Positions 1 to 8,678 of a stretch of DNA of 64,000 nt are shown one piece after another. The notes under the pieces were generated by a model that did not search any database, was not told the origin of the DNA, and saw only the letters and a list, made by a program, of their open reading frames with translations. Source of the stretch: Sporobacter sp963675425 (GTDB lineage Bacteria > Bacillota > Clostridia > Oscillospirales > Oscillospiraceae). The position numbers were made by a program, and so were the translations under genes. Position 1 is the first letter of the stretch; each line of letters starts with the position of its first letter. Location: contig OY776214.1 in the NCBI GenBank assembly GCA_963675425.1, positions 2,108,001-2,172,000 of the forward strand, read 5' to 3'.

Positions 1-1
1 T

Positions 2-473
2 GGTCACGCCATGTGGCTGAATTCCAAGGCGATTGAAGAGTGCCACCTTGAAGAAACAATCCGCAACGATCCTGAGATTACTGATAATCTGGCGCCAAGA
101 GACAGCAACGGTAATCTCACCGGCTTTTTTGCTGAAAAAGCTGGCTCTTATACCCATTCCTTCAAGGATGTTGATGCCGCCAAACAGAGAACTGAGTATC
201 ACAAAAAGCTTGTTAAGCTGCTGAACAGGTACGGGATCACAGGATTTACCGATGCGACGATGATGCCGCATGACGCGCTAGCCACTTATTACGCTCCGTT
301 AAAATCCATGGAAAACGACAATGATCTGACGATCCGATGCTATATCTGGGCAGGTGTAGGCCCTGCGGGATCGGCCGATACTGAAGATGCTGTAAAGATT
401 CGCTCTTATGAAGCTTTTTTAGGAAGCGACAAACTGCGTATCGCTGGTATTAAGTCAATAATGGACGGAATGG
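2..473 (+). pseudogene. YtcJ-type amidohydrolase fragment, cut at both ends
   Basis: An open frame enters from the left edge and begins with GHAMWLNSKA, the metal-site region typical of YtcJ-like metal-dependent amidohydrolases (amidohydrolase family 3). It continues through HKKLVKLLNRYGITGFTDAT and ends near IKSIMDGMGS, which corresponds to the strand-loop carrying the next active-site region. About 157 residues are visible, against roughly 530-550 for the family. At about position 473 the frame runs into unrelated short-chain-dehydrogenase sequence and stops at 485-487, so the C-terminal half is missing. The N-terminal part lies outside the window. It is almost certainly non-functional; only the upstream extent is unknown. 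Confidence 0.7.
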
Positions 474-857
474 GCTCTTGCGACTGAGGTATACAAGAGT
501 GGTATCACTGCCAATGCCTTTACACCTGTGGCAAAAACGCGCGCTAGTGTGGATTTGGAGGTTTTTATCAAAACCGAATTAGCCGGACAGAATACTTTGC
601 CCATACCACCCGTCAATTATAATGAAACGCCTTCCCCTGAGCTTTTTGCTCCTTTCCTGGCTTGGCTGTCCGGCGACGAATCCAAAGACATCAACGGCAC
701 TGTTTTTTTCTGTGCGGGCAATGATATTGCCCGCTGGAGCAACCCCTGTATTACCTTTGGAATGCATACAGAAGGCGGCTGGTCCGTAGAGAAGGTCCGC
801 AAACATGTTCCCACGTTATTAGAAGGTTACTGCAATATCAACGGCAAAACTCTCTGA
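474..857 (+). pseudogene. Short-chain dehydrogenase/reductase C-terminal fragment
   Basis: Read in the third frame from 474, the sequence gives ALATEVYKSGITANAFTP and then a tail containing FLAWLSGDESKDINGTVFFC. Both resemble the C-terminal region of SDR (Rossmann-fold) oxidoreductases, where the loop after the active site is followed by a [S/G]xxxxGxxF strand. The catalytic YxxxK and the N-terminal TGxxxGxG cofactor motif are absent. The fragment joins directly to the amidohydrolase fragment in a different frame, which indicates a deletion fusion. An ATG-like start at 528 has no convincing ribosome site. It is probably a dead remnant. Confidence 0.6.
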
Positions 858-910
858 AGATAACACAAACCCACTGTTACTATTCTGAACGACATGTTGA
901 TGGTGCCGCT

Positions 911-1189
911 TGTAGAATTCACGGTTACGGCGCAGTTCGATTGTCAGATGAGATTGGTGTAAAGGCGGCAGAAAATCAGCTGGGTGTACCGTACTACACC
1001 TTAGCGGACTGGCGCAGCAAAAGAAAACAACACGGTGAAAAAGCCTGTGTCGGCAGTGGTCACACATATATGTACACCGGGAAAAGTCATCATGAAATTG
1101 AGCTGGAACGCGAAAACGCCGAGCTGCGCCGTGCAAATGAAATCCTCAAGGATGCCCTTGGTTTTTTCGCGAAAGACCGGAAGAAGTAA
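911..1189 (+). pseudogene. IS3-family transposase OrfA remnant
   Basis: The frame from 941 reads LSDEIGVKAAENQLGVPYYT and then a helix with ENAELRRANEILKDALGFFA. This is the helix-turn-helix plus leucine-zipper layout of IS3-family OrfA proteins. The first helix (EFTVTA, about 911-930) is in a neighbouring frame, showing a frameshift. No OrfB (DDE integrase) follows; after the stop at 1189 the sequence is unrecognisable and then meets the 3' end of the regulator on the other strand. The terminal repeats were not found. It marks an old insertion in the decayed left flank. Confidence 0.7.
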
Positions 1190-1258
1190 AAGCGGGTCCC
1201 ACTTTGGTTGGGTGTTTTTCACCGCGCAGCAGTTGATAAGTGTTGCTGCAGGGCTGGT

Positions 1259-3328
1259 TCAGTCTGAATGGAACGTTACATGAATATTTCTCAGATAACA
1301 CGCCAGGTGAATCCGGAGCGTATCCTGCGGATTTTTAAAGGAAATATTCAGACACTGCTCGATTTTTCTCAAACGCTGATACAGCGTATTCATATGAATA
1401 TATAAGTGTTCGGCCGTTTTAGTAGGAGAAAAGTTATTATCTATAAATGCAATCAAGGTTTGCTCTAAATGACCATTCTTGTTTTTGGAGTAATTTTGGA
1501 GCGGTGTAAATACTTCCTGCACAAAGGCTGCGATATCTTCCTTAGAATTATTGACCAATAGCTTGTATATACCGATTTCTGGATATGTAATCAGGCCCGG
1601 ATGCTTGCGGGTAATTTGATAAGACAGCGCCTTACAGGCCTCGTCGTAAGCCGTCGAAAGCGATTGAGCCCCTTTAAACAAAGAGCTAAATCCCGAGCAC
1701 ATTGCTAAACCCTCAACTTCTTGAGCACGTGAAATAACTGGTTCAAATTGCTTAATTAAATTGTTATAACTGAGCGGACTTTGCAAGAGCGCCAGTAGTA
1801 TGACCTTATTTTCAACACAGAAAATCAGCCAGCAGTATTGGCCAAGCTCTTTCTTAGCAAAGGATATAAAGCGGTGTATTCCTGTCATGATTATCTGCGG
1901 ATCCGCCTGGGTGATAAACTTACACACCCCAACACTTAAATACGTGTCATAATCAATACCCATCTCAGCACATTTGTCGTCGAGGACCGAATCGGTTGCA
2001 TGCAACAATTCATTAAACGTATTACAAGAGTTTTTATAACCAACTTCCGTTAAGGACTGCTTTTTGGTCATTTCCAGCGCCAGCACCATGCACCCTTGTT
2101 CAATCACATTTTGGTCAGTCAGTGTGAGCTCCCTGCTGTTTTTAATAATCAGGCAACCCAGACAAATTGATTCATTTATTATCGGATAAACGAGATGCGG
2201 TGTTTTGTCCTCACTGACCTGATCAAAAAGAACGGGCTCTCTTTGATTTTGAAACAACCGCGATAAGTATTTATAACTGAGAAATTCTTCGTGCTCATGA
2301 TTTTGAGGGAATAGTTCATTATTAATGAGATCTGCAAATTCAACAGGTAGTGAAATCATTTTTTGTATTTCGCCTACTATGTTTTCAATCCCCATATTCT
2401 GCAGGGATACTTTTGTCAGGGTATCATGAATCTCAATGTATTTTGACATGGTTTCGAGCGCTGTTTTCGATTGAGAGTAGGTTCGAGCGTTTTTTATCGA
2501 GACAGCCGCCTGATCGGTTAAAATATTTAGAATGTTTATATCTTCGTCCGTAAAGGACGGACCGGGATTAAGCCGGACCAGATTTACGACATATTCTATT
2601 TTATTATCTATACGAATTGGCATGAAGATCGCCGAATGCGTTAAATTATAAGCAATAGCTTTCGTTAAGTGTTTGATATTTTCTTTAGTTAGATCGTGAC
2701 TGTCTGTGGCTATCTTGCCATAGCTTGTATAAAGCTTTGGTTGGCCACTTAAAAATGTTCGTCCTAGAATGCCGTATCCGATACGGGGGTGCAGCGGAGT
2801 CGTCTCACTGTCTCGCATTCCGATCGACGCTTTTAACACGATCTGATCCGTTATGCTCTCACGAAACCATAATAAACCCGTATCGGCAGTGATGATAGAA
2901 AAAGCATTGGAAAGGATCCCTTTTAGCAATTCATTGATATTTAACAAGGATGTGGTTTCAAGATTGCTGTGTAGTAATCGCTGAAGGCGTAATTCTCTGC
3001 GCTGAACGGCATAGGCGCTGTAAAAAGTGTGAAGCAGATTGTGTAGAATATCCAGACTTGAGCTGCTCAACTGCGCATTGTAGGAAAGACCTATTACGAC
3101 ATAGTAGTCTTCCGGATACTTAAACCATAAATAGGATTTATTATCAATAATAGACTTACACCAATTCTCACAAACCGGTATATCTGAGGGACTCAACAGC
3201 TCGTTGCGGCCGATTGACTCGACAAGCACGAAATCCAATTGCCCGGGGCTTTTGGTCCAGATATTACATGAATTATCCGCCTGAATTAAACCCTGTTGCA
3301 AAAACAGTGTAATAAATCTCTGAAACAT
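1259..3328 (-). CDS. GAF-domain, PucR/CdaR-type transcriptional regulator
   Basis: A 689-residue regulator. Residues about 110-290 look like a GAF sensor domain and are followed by a second, weaker GAF-like stretch. A CdaR/GGDEF-like region comes next, and the last 60 residues form the PucR C-terminal helix-turn-helix (TAEHLYIHMNTLYQRLRKIE). Such proteins activate catabolic operons in response to a small-molecule signal. The start is placed at the ATG at 3328 because AAGGAGG lies ten bases before it on the minus strand; the upstream ATG at 3367 precedes that site. The gene is divergent from the UroD/flavoprotein operon beginning at 3575, with about 246 bp between, so control of that operon is the natural inference. 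The ligand cannot be read from sequence. Confidence 0.8.
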   Translation of the reverse strand: MFQRFITLFLQQGLIQADNSCNIWTKSPGQLDFVLVESIGRNELLSPSDIPVCENWCKSIIDNKSYLWFKYPEDYYVVIGLSYNAQLSSSSLDILHNLLHTFYSAYAVQRRELRLQRLLHSNLETTSLLNINELLKGILSNAFSIITADTGLLWFRESITDQIVLKASIGMRDSETTPLHPRIGYGILGRTFLSGQPKLYTSYGKIATDSHDLTKENIKHLTKAIAYNLTHSAIFMPIRIDNKIEYVVNLVRLNPGPSFTDEDINILNILTDQAAVSIKNARTYSQSKTALETMSKYIEIHDTLTKVSLQNMGIENIVGEIQKMISLPVEFADLINNELFPQNHEHEEFLSYKYLSRLFQNQREPVLFDQVSEDKTPHLVYPIINESICLGCLIIKNSRELTLTDQNVIEQGCMVLALEMTKKQSLTEVGYKNSCNTFNELLHATDSVLDDKCAEMGIDYDTYLSVGVCKFITQADPQIIMTGIHRFISFAKKELGQYCWLIFCVENKVILLALLQSPLSYNNLIKQFEPVISRAQEVEGLAMCSGFSSLFKGAQSLSTAYDEACKALSYQITRKHPGLITYPEIGIYKLLVNNSKEDIAAFVQEVFTPLQNYSKNKNGHLEQTLIAFIDNNFSPTKTAEHLYIHMNTLYQRLRKIEQCLNISFKNPQDTLRIHLACYLRNIHVTFHSD

Positions 3329-3574
3329 TGAAATCATGCCTCCTTTGTTATGTGAGTTATCACACATAATAATTATAATTTATAAAACTGTTTACATTGA
3401 ATGTGACAATACCTGTAAGTATAATTTAATTATAATGACATTTTGGTTAATTTCAATACCTGCGTATGGAATTATCACCACATATATGTTGACTTTGCAG
3501 TAAGACGGACTTAACAGATTAGCGTGTGCTCAAGTTCTTATAGATTACCGGCTACCAGCCAAAGGGGTGTAATT
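3329..3574. promoter_or_regulatory. Divergent intergenic regulatory region
   Basis: This AT-rich 246 bp stretch separates the PucR-type regulator (minus) from the UroD-family gene (plus). It must hold promoters for both. TTGACT at 3488-3493 is a possible -35 for the plus strand, but no good -10 follows at the usual spacing. No clear palindromic operator was seen. The ribosome site AAAGGGGTG near 3561 belongs to the UroD-family gene. Confidence 0.4.
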
Positions 3575-4594
3575 TTGAAGAAAATAACTGAACGAGAAAA
3601 TTTTATGATGTTCATAAACGGACAGCAGCCTGCGTGGCTACCGAGATATGCGATGGTCCGGGATAAATACAGCCGTTATTCCACCGCCGTGCTGCCCTGC
3701 CGTCCGAGTTTTCTAAATGAACGACGAACGCCGGAAGGTGGCTTTGATATCTGGGGCGTGGAATATACGACAACATGCGAGACCGGCGGGGCGGCTATGC
3801 CGTCGCCGTACAATTTCATTTTGGATGACATTTGCAAATGGCGGGATATCGTAAAGGCACCCAATCTGTCCCAAATCGACTGGGAGACTATGGCCAGGAG
3901 AGATTTAGCCGGTTTCGATAGAGAAAACACCGCTTTATGCGGTAATTTCAATCTTGGATATTTCCAGCAGCTTATGGCTTTTCTGGGGTTTTCCGAAGGG
4001 CTGTGCGCCATGTATGAGGAACCGGAGGAGGTTAAGGCCCTGTTTCAATACCTGGCCGATTTCTACGCGGAGGTCGTAAAAAAATACATAGAATACTATA
4101 AGCCTGACATTATTGAGCTGGTAGACGATACGGCAACGGCGCTCAACCCGTTCATTTCAATAGATATGTATCGTGAATTGATCAAGCCGTACCATTACAT
4201 GCAAAATAAGCCGGCTATTGAGGCTGGAATTCCGATCGTCCACCATAACTGCGGCCGCTGTGAAGATTTTATTGACGACTGGCTTGAGATCGGAATCATC
4301 GCGTGGAATCCCGCACAGGTAATGAACGATCTTGATGGCATTAAGAAAAAGTATGGCAGAAAGTTGGGTCTCATTGGCTGTTGGGATTCTTCCGGTCCGG
4401 CAAGCTGGGATAGCGCGACCGAGGATGTTGTTCGCCAGGCTGTACGCAACACGATCGACCGGTTTGCTCCCGGCGGCGGCTTTTGCTTTTGGGGCGGCGT
4501 CTACGGCCCGGCGGGAGATACCGTAACAGAAAACAAGAGGAGATGGTTAACCGAGGAGTACGAAACATACGGTCGGTCCTTTTACAATAATTAA
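3575..4594 (+). CDS. UroD-family (MtaA/CmuA-like) methyltransferase protein
   Basis: A 339-residue protein of the uroporphyrinogen decarboxylase superfamily. It carries the HHNCGRC motif near residue 227, which matches the H-x-C zinc site of methylcobamide methyltransferases such as MtaA/MtbA rather than the arginine-rich pocket of true HemE. A second cysteine lies in LIGCWDSSG. The family moves methyl groups between corrinoid proteins and thiols or tetrahydrofolate, often during demethylation of methoxy compounds; the exact substrate is unknown. The TTG at 3575 is chosen as start because AAAGGGGTG lies just before it; an ATG-ATG pair at 3605 is the alternative. It is the first gene of a plus-strand operon with a flavoprotein and a ferredoxin 70 bp downstream, next to a divergent PucR regulator. 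Confidence 0.75.
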   Translation: MKKITERENFMMFINGQQPAWLPRYAMVRDKYSRYSTAVLPCRPSFLNERRTPEGGFDIWGVEYTTTCETGGAAMPSPYNFILDDICKWRDIVKAPNLSQIDWETMARRDLAGFDRENTALCGNFNLGYFQQLMAFLGFSEGLCAMYEEPEEVKALFQYLADFYAEVVKKYIEYYKPDIIELVDDTATALNPFISIDMYRELIKPYHYMQNKPAIEAGIPIVHHNCGRCEDFIDDWLEIGIIAWNPAQVMNDLDGIKKKYGRKLGLIGCWDSSGPASWDSATEDVVRQAVRNTIDRFAPGGGFCFWGGVYGPAGDTVTENKRRWLTEEYETYGRSFYNN

Positions 4595-4663
4595 GCGTTT
4601 CTTGAATAAATCTACCGGGGCTTAAGCCTTGGGAAATCAGCAAAACCACAAGGAGAATCATTT

Positions 4664-6658
4664 ATGGAATACAGGAATTTTCTCAGTGACAAGCTTCCTA
4701 TGAAGTGGCCGTATCCCGTGAAATACGAAGATGAAACATGGGATGAGGCGGATGTCCTGGTAGTCGGCTGCGGCCTTGCCGGAAGTTTTGCAGCAATTCA
4801 GGCTGCCAAACGAGGCGCGTCGGTCATTGCGGTGGACAAAGCCCCCATCATTTACAGCGGCAGCGCCGGCACCGGCATCGATCACTGGACCAACTGCCTT
4901 ACTAATCCCTGCTCCAGGCTGACCCCGGATGAGATGGTCGAGGACAATCCCATCTCCCCCATCACCGCGGCCCACGGCACGTATATCTGCATGCGAGAGG
5001 CATGGCCCTGTCTGCAGGACTTTGAAGAAATGGGCATCAACATCCGGGATGCCGAGGGCGAGTTTGAGGGAGCTTCGTTTCGGGATCCTGAAACGAAGTT
5101 GATGTTTGCGTACGACTATACCAACAAGCTCCATATCCGCTTCAAAGGCGGCCGGTATCTCAAGCCTACCTTATACAAAGAGATGAAAAAAATGGGTGTC
5201 AGAATGTACGAACACGTCATGATGACCGTGCTGCTCACCGAAGACGGCAAAGCCGGCGGCCGGGTTATCGGCGCAGCCGGATTCAGCACACGAACCGGAG
5301 AATTTTTCGTGTTCAGCGCCAAGGCTACTATAATGGCTACGGCCAATCCGGTCCGCTTGTGGCAGTTGGCTTCCGAACAGGTGGGTTCAAACGCCCATGA
5401 GTATGACCCAAATCTGGACGGCGGCGGCAACGTAATGGCATGGCGCGCGGGCGCTCAGCTCATGCTGATGGAAAACAGTCAGCCCAGTTCGGGCGGCAGA
5501 CGGTATCCCTCTTATATGACCGGCAACTCCAACAACACCTGGTTTGGCTGCAGCATCGTGGATTCACAGGGAAAGGAAATCCCCTGGGTAAACCGGGACG
5601 GAGAAATCATCCAAAACTATGATGACCGGATGCGGCCCGCTCCGGGCCAGAAATGGTGGATGACAGGCGGCCCCAACGCACCGTATAAATTCCGCGGTGC
5701 TACATACATAACGGATTTTGAGCAGCGCATCATGTCCGGCGAGTACCAACTTCCCTTTTTTGCGGATATGACCGGCATCCCTGATTGTGAACGGCGCGGC
5801 ATATTCGGCCTTATGATCGGCAACGAAGGGAAAACAGCCATTCCGGTTTATGAAAAACTTAAAAACGCCGGCTTTGATCCCGAAAAGGATATGATGATGT
5901 GCAACGTCCTTCACCCGCATTACGCCGGGTGTCTGGATCAGCCCTTTTGGGATGTAAAAATCGCCGGAATAAACGGTCCCAACATGCGTGACATTTCTTT
6001 TAAATCGTCCGGCGGTATCCTTGTCGATTGGGATATGCGCAGTTCGCTCGAGGGGTTATATGCGGCGGGAAACCAAGTGGCAGGACTCAGCGGCGCCTCA
6101 CAGTCTGCGTCCAGTGGACGGTATGTAGGACGCACGGCCGCGCACTGGGCACAGTATCAGACACACGCTGCGCCCTGCCCGGCGCAGATCCAATCGGAAA
6201 AAGAGCGGATTTATTCCTACGTCCAGCGCGACAGGGGTTATGGCTGGAAGGAAATCCAGATCGGCCTGTGCCGCATCATGCAGGATTATTGCGGCGACTA
6301 TAAGAACAAGGACGTTCTCTTGATGGGTTTGTGGTGGCTGGATTCCATCCGGCACAACGAGTTGGCCCACGCCATGGCCGCCAATCCGCACGACCTCGGG
6401 AAAATCATCGGTTGCGAGGTCCGGCTGTCCATCGACGAGATTATTTTGCATCAGTGTCTCGCCCGTGAGGGCAGTAATAAAAAGCTGGGCTTTGATCGTT
6501 TGGATTTCCCGGAAAGCGACGAAATGTGCGGCTATAACATCGCCATCAGTCAACAAGACGGCAAAATAAAGGCGGACCATATTCCTTTTGACTACTGTAC
6601 CAGGGAAGGCTCGCTGCGCGCATGTTATGAAAAGCACTGCTGCTTGAAGGAGGAATGA
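4664..6658 (+). CDS. FAD-dependent oxidoreductase, AprA/fumarate reductase flavoprotein type
   Basis: A 664-residue flavoprotein. Near residue 30 it has the dinucleotide-binding motif VLVVGCGLAGSFAAIQAA followed by the acidic/basic VDKAP, as in the fumarate reductase/succinate dehydrogenase/adenylylsulfate reductase alpha family. A late FAD-contact segment, GGILVDWDMRSSLEGLYAAGNQVAG (split here as GGILVDWDMRSS and LEGLYAAGN), matches the family C-terminal FAD box. Length is close to AprA-like proteins. The next gene is a two-cluster ferredoxin 4 bp downstream, so the two probably form an electron-transfer complex like AprAB, reducing or oxidising an organic substrate. A heme- or quinone-linked subunit is absent. 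A GGAGAATCATTT ribosome site precedes the ATG. Substrate is not deducible. Confidence 0.8.
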   Translation: MEYRNFLSDKLPMKWPYPVKYEDETWDEADVLVVGCGLAGSFAAIQAAKRGASVIAVDKAPIIYSGSAGTGIDHWTNCLTNPCSRLTPDEMVEDNPISPITAAHGTYICMREAWPCLQDFEEMGINIRDAEGEFEGASFRDPETKLMFAYDYTNKLHIRFKGGRYLKPTLYKEMKKMGVRMYEHVMMTVLLTEDGKAGGRVIGAAGFSTRTGEFFVFSAKATIMATANPVRLWQLASEQVGSNAHEYDPNLDGGGNVMAWRAGAQLMLMENSQPSSGGRRYPSYMTGNSNNTWFGCSIVDSQGKEIPWVNRDGEIIQNYDDRMRPAPGQKWWMTGGPNAPYKFRGATYITDFEQRIMSGEYQLPFFADMTGIPDCERRGIFGLMIGNEGKTAIPVYEKLKNAGFDPEKDMMMCNVLHPHYAGCLDQPFWDVKIAGINGPNMRDISFKSSGGILVDWDMRSSLEGLYAAGNQVAGLSGASQSASSGRYVGRTAAHWAQYQTHAAPCPAQIQSEKERIYSYVQRDRGYGWKEIQIGLCRIMQDYCGDYKNKDVLLMGLWWLDSIRHNELAHAMAANPHDLGKIIGCEVRLSIDEIILHQCLAREGSNKKLGFDRLDFPESDEMCGYNIAISQQDGKIKADHIPFDYCTREGSLRACYEKHCCLKEE

Positions 6659-6661
6659 CCG

Positions 6662-6967
6662 ATGTATAACGCCTATTTTGTACCCAGCCCCGCCACACCT
6701 AACGAGTGCATCTCCTTCGACGAGGCAAAATGTATCGGCTGCAATACCTGCGTCAATGTCTGTCGCTGCGACCTGCTTATGCCGAATCCGGAGAAAGGAA
6801 AACCGCCCATTGTCCTGTATCCGGATGAGTGCTGGTTCTGCGGAGCTTGCGTTGAACAATGCCCCAAAGGCGCCAATAAGCTTAATCACCCATTGAACAT
6901 GCGCATCTGCTGGAAGCGGAAGGAAACGGGCGAGATATTTCGCATCCCTTACGAGTATATGGATTAA
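6662..6967 (+). CDS. 2[4Fe-4S] ferredoxin subunit, AprB-like
   Basis: A 101-residue protein with two complete cluster motifs: CIGCNTCVNVCRCD (about residues 23-36) and CWFCGACVEQCPKG (about 59-72). It follows the flavoprotein gene by 3 bp, with AAGGAGGAATGACCG spanning the junction, so the two are translationally linked. It most likely shuttles electrons between the flavoprotein and a soluble carrier. The C-terminal tail (RICWKRKETGEIFRIPYEYM) resembles the extended tail of the adenylylsulfate reductase beta subunit. The partner assignment rests on adjacency. Confidence 0.85.
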   Translation: MYNAYFVPSPATPNECISFDEAKCIGCNTCVNVCRCDLLMPNPEKGKPPIVLYPDECWFCGACVEQCPKGANKLNHPLNMRICWKRKETGEIFRIPYEYMD

Positions 6968-7087
6968 CAATTGTTTTACAGCATAGAGCGCTCGCTTCAG
7001 ACTGGAAAGACACCCAACAGCCGTAAAACCGGCGTCGGCGTCTCAATAGAAAACTGACATATAAATCATTAGGAAAGGATGTTAAAG

Positions 7088-8443
7088 ATGGATTCCATAA
7101 AAAAAATCATGGCTCTCATCATGGCAGTTCTCCTGACGGCAACCCTTTTTGCTTGTTCCGGCAACAACTCCGGTGGAGAAGCATCCCCCAGCCCCAGTAC
7201 AGCATCATCTCCGAATGATTCGGAAACATCATCGCCGCCTTTGGACAGTGCAGCCTCTTCGCAGTCGCCCACCTTGACGCTGTCGCAGCAGGGTTATTAC
7301 GATCCCGATAAGGATTATTTCTCCAGAGATCCATATAAGATTGCTATGCTGATTCAGTCAACGCCAACCTCCATGCATCAGTCGATGATCAAATCCTACT
7401 CTGCGTACGGTCCGATTTTAAATTATACGATGCAGGATATTTCTGCAAACGACGATGCCGACTATTATATCAACCTGATCGAAACCACAGCCTCGCAGGA
7501 CTATGACGGTTACTTTCTCGACTTCCATCAGGAAACGAAGGATCGTGTTCTGGAGGTTGCCACCGAGCTGAAGCTCATATGGCTTCCCGGGCTGAGTTCA
7601 TACACGGATGATGACGGCAAGCTTCTGTACCCGGCCTCATCGGCCGACAGTTACAAATACGGCGGAGACATGACCGTTTGGCTTGATCAGGAAGCCAAAA
7701 ACATGTGGGGCGACTTTGACCAGCAGAAGCTTGGTATGGTCGGCGTTAACTATACGCTTAATTCGGATATCAAGGCTCGTATAACGGGCGCGTACGATAA
7801 GTTTAAGGAGCTTTACCCAGATATAGCCGACACAAACTACTGGGAGGCCGACGGCGCAAGCCACAGCAGCTTCACGGCCGATACGGCGTATAACCTTGTC
7901 AGTGCCATCATATCGGCGCATCCCGATATTGAATACTGGATCATCGCCTCCTCCATGGACGACTATGCCAATGGCGCGGCCCGTGCCGCCGAGGCTGCCA
8001 ACAAGCAGGACAAAACAATCGTCATCGCCACAGGCGGCATTGCATTGGTATCACAGTGGGACGAAGGTAACGAGAGTTGCTGGAAAGCCTGCATCTATTA
8101 TGACACCAACTTGGGCGCAAAAACGATCTGCGCTGCCCTGATGTCTTTGATAGACGGCGATACAACACCAGAAACATTGTGGCCACAGTGGGTCGCGCCC
8201 GGCGAAAAATATGCCAGACTCCTCAAGCCCTGGCAACTGCTGACCTACGATATGTATCAGGACTTTTTCTCCTGGGTTGACCGGTATACCGGACTGGATA
8301 ACCACGACTATCCCGACAACGGGGTGGACTTTGAGTTCGACATCACCGGCGGTTTGCAAGGAGAATCGCATAATGACAGTAGTCGAATGAATCGCACAGA
8401 AATAACCGGCGGGGGAGCCGCAGCGCTATACCGCGGACGTTGA
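7088..8443 (+). CDS. Substrate-binding lipoprotein, periplasmic-binding-protein type 1 fold
   Basis: A 451-residue secreted lipoprotein: a basic start, a hydrophobic segment, the lipobox LFAC at about residues 20-23 and then a Ser/Pro-rich linker. The body has a repeating Rossmann-like pattern, for example KIAMLIQS, YDGYFLDF, LGMVGVNY and YWIIASSMDDYANGAARAAE, as in sugar or nucleoside ABC substrate-binding proteins. The ATG at 7088 sits 9 bases after AGGAAAGG; an ATG at 7079 is too close to it. It follows the ferredoxin by about 120 bp and probably feeds the operon's substrate. No permease or ATPase follows: a strong ribosome site and ATG (8358-8375) for a next gene are present, but that frame stops after five codons, shortly before an IS element. 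Confidence 0.7.
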   Translation: MDSIKKIMALIMAVLLTATLFACSGNNSGGEASPSPSTASSPNDSETSSPPLDSAASSQSPTLTLSQQGYYDPDKDYFSRDPYKIAMLIQSTPTSMHQSMIKSYSAYGPILNYTMQDISANDDADYYINLIETTASQDYDGYFLDFHQETKDRVLEVATELKLIWLPGLSSYTDDDGKLLYPASSADSYKYGGDMTVWLDQEAKNMWGDFDQQKLGMVGVNYTLNSDIKARITGAYDKFKELYPDIADTNYWEADGASHSSFTADTAYNLVSAIISAHPDIEYWIIASSMDDYANGAARAAEAANKQDKTIVIATGGIALVSQWDEGNESCWKACIYYDTNLGAKTICAALMSLIDGDTTPETLWPQWVAPGEKYARLLKPWQLLTYDMYQDFFSWVDRYTGLDNHDYPDNGVDFEFDITGGLQGESHNDSSRMNRTEITGGGAAALYRGR

Positions 8444-8588
8444 AACCTAAAAAGGGCTTAGAAGACCAGATGCCGGGGTGAGATATGGTGATATGTAAAT
8501 CTTCTTATATAAGGAAACGGTCTGGAAGAACGTACATGAACACTAAGCTAAACTCATTGTGTATGTAATAAGAGATGTTTAAAAGCCG

Positions 8589-8606
8589 AAGGGGCTGTAG
8601 CAAAAC
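8589..8606. repeat. Left terminal inverted repeat of IS1182-type element
   Basis: Eighteen bases that are the exact reverse complement of 10398-10415, defining the left boundary of the element. Confidence 0.85.
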
Positions 8607-8616
8607 AGCCTTAAAA

Positions 8617-8663
8617 AAACAGAGACGAAGTGATCTGCGAATGCAGACACTTCGTCTCTGTTT
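8617..8663. terminator. Subterminal hairpin of the IS element
   Basis: A 16 bp perfect stem (8617-8632 with 8648-8663; core ACAGAGACGAAGTG) with a 15-base loop, lying between the left terminal repeat and the transposase start. The T-rich end suggests it blocks transcription entering from outside. The decayed relative at 57537-57573 has a different-sequence hairpin at the same place, so the structure appears conserved. Confidence 0.65.
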
Positions 8664-8678
8664 TGGTATAATTTAGTT

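Noticed and set aside
3575..4594. Uroporphyrinogen decarboxylase (HemE)
   Set aside because: The HxC zinc motif and the setting with a flavoprotein and ferredoxin point to the methyltransferase branch, and no other heme genes are nearby.
4664..6967. Dissimilatory adenylylsulfate reductase (aprBA)
   Set aside because: The gene order is reversed for aprBA, the ferredoxin is shorter than AprB and no sulfate-reduction genes are present. Only the fold-level resemblance is kept.
6098..6970. A 290-residue minus-strand open frame opposite the flavoprotein and ferredoxin genes
   Set aside because: It is an antisense shadow of two genes with clear motifs.
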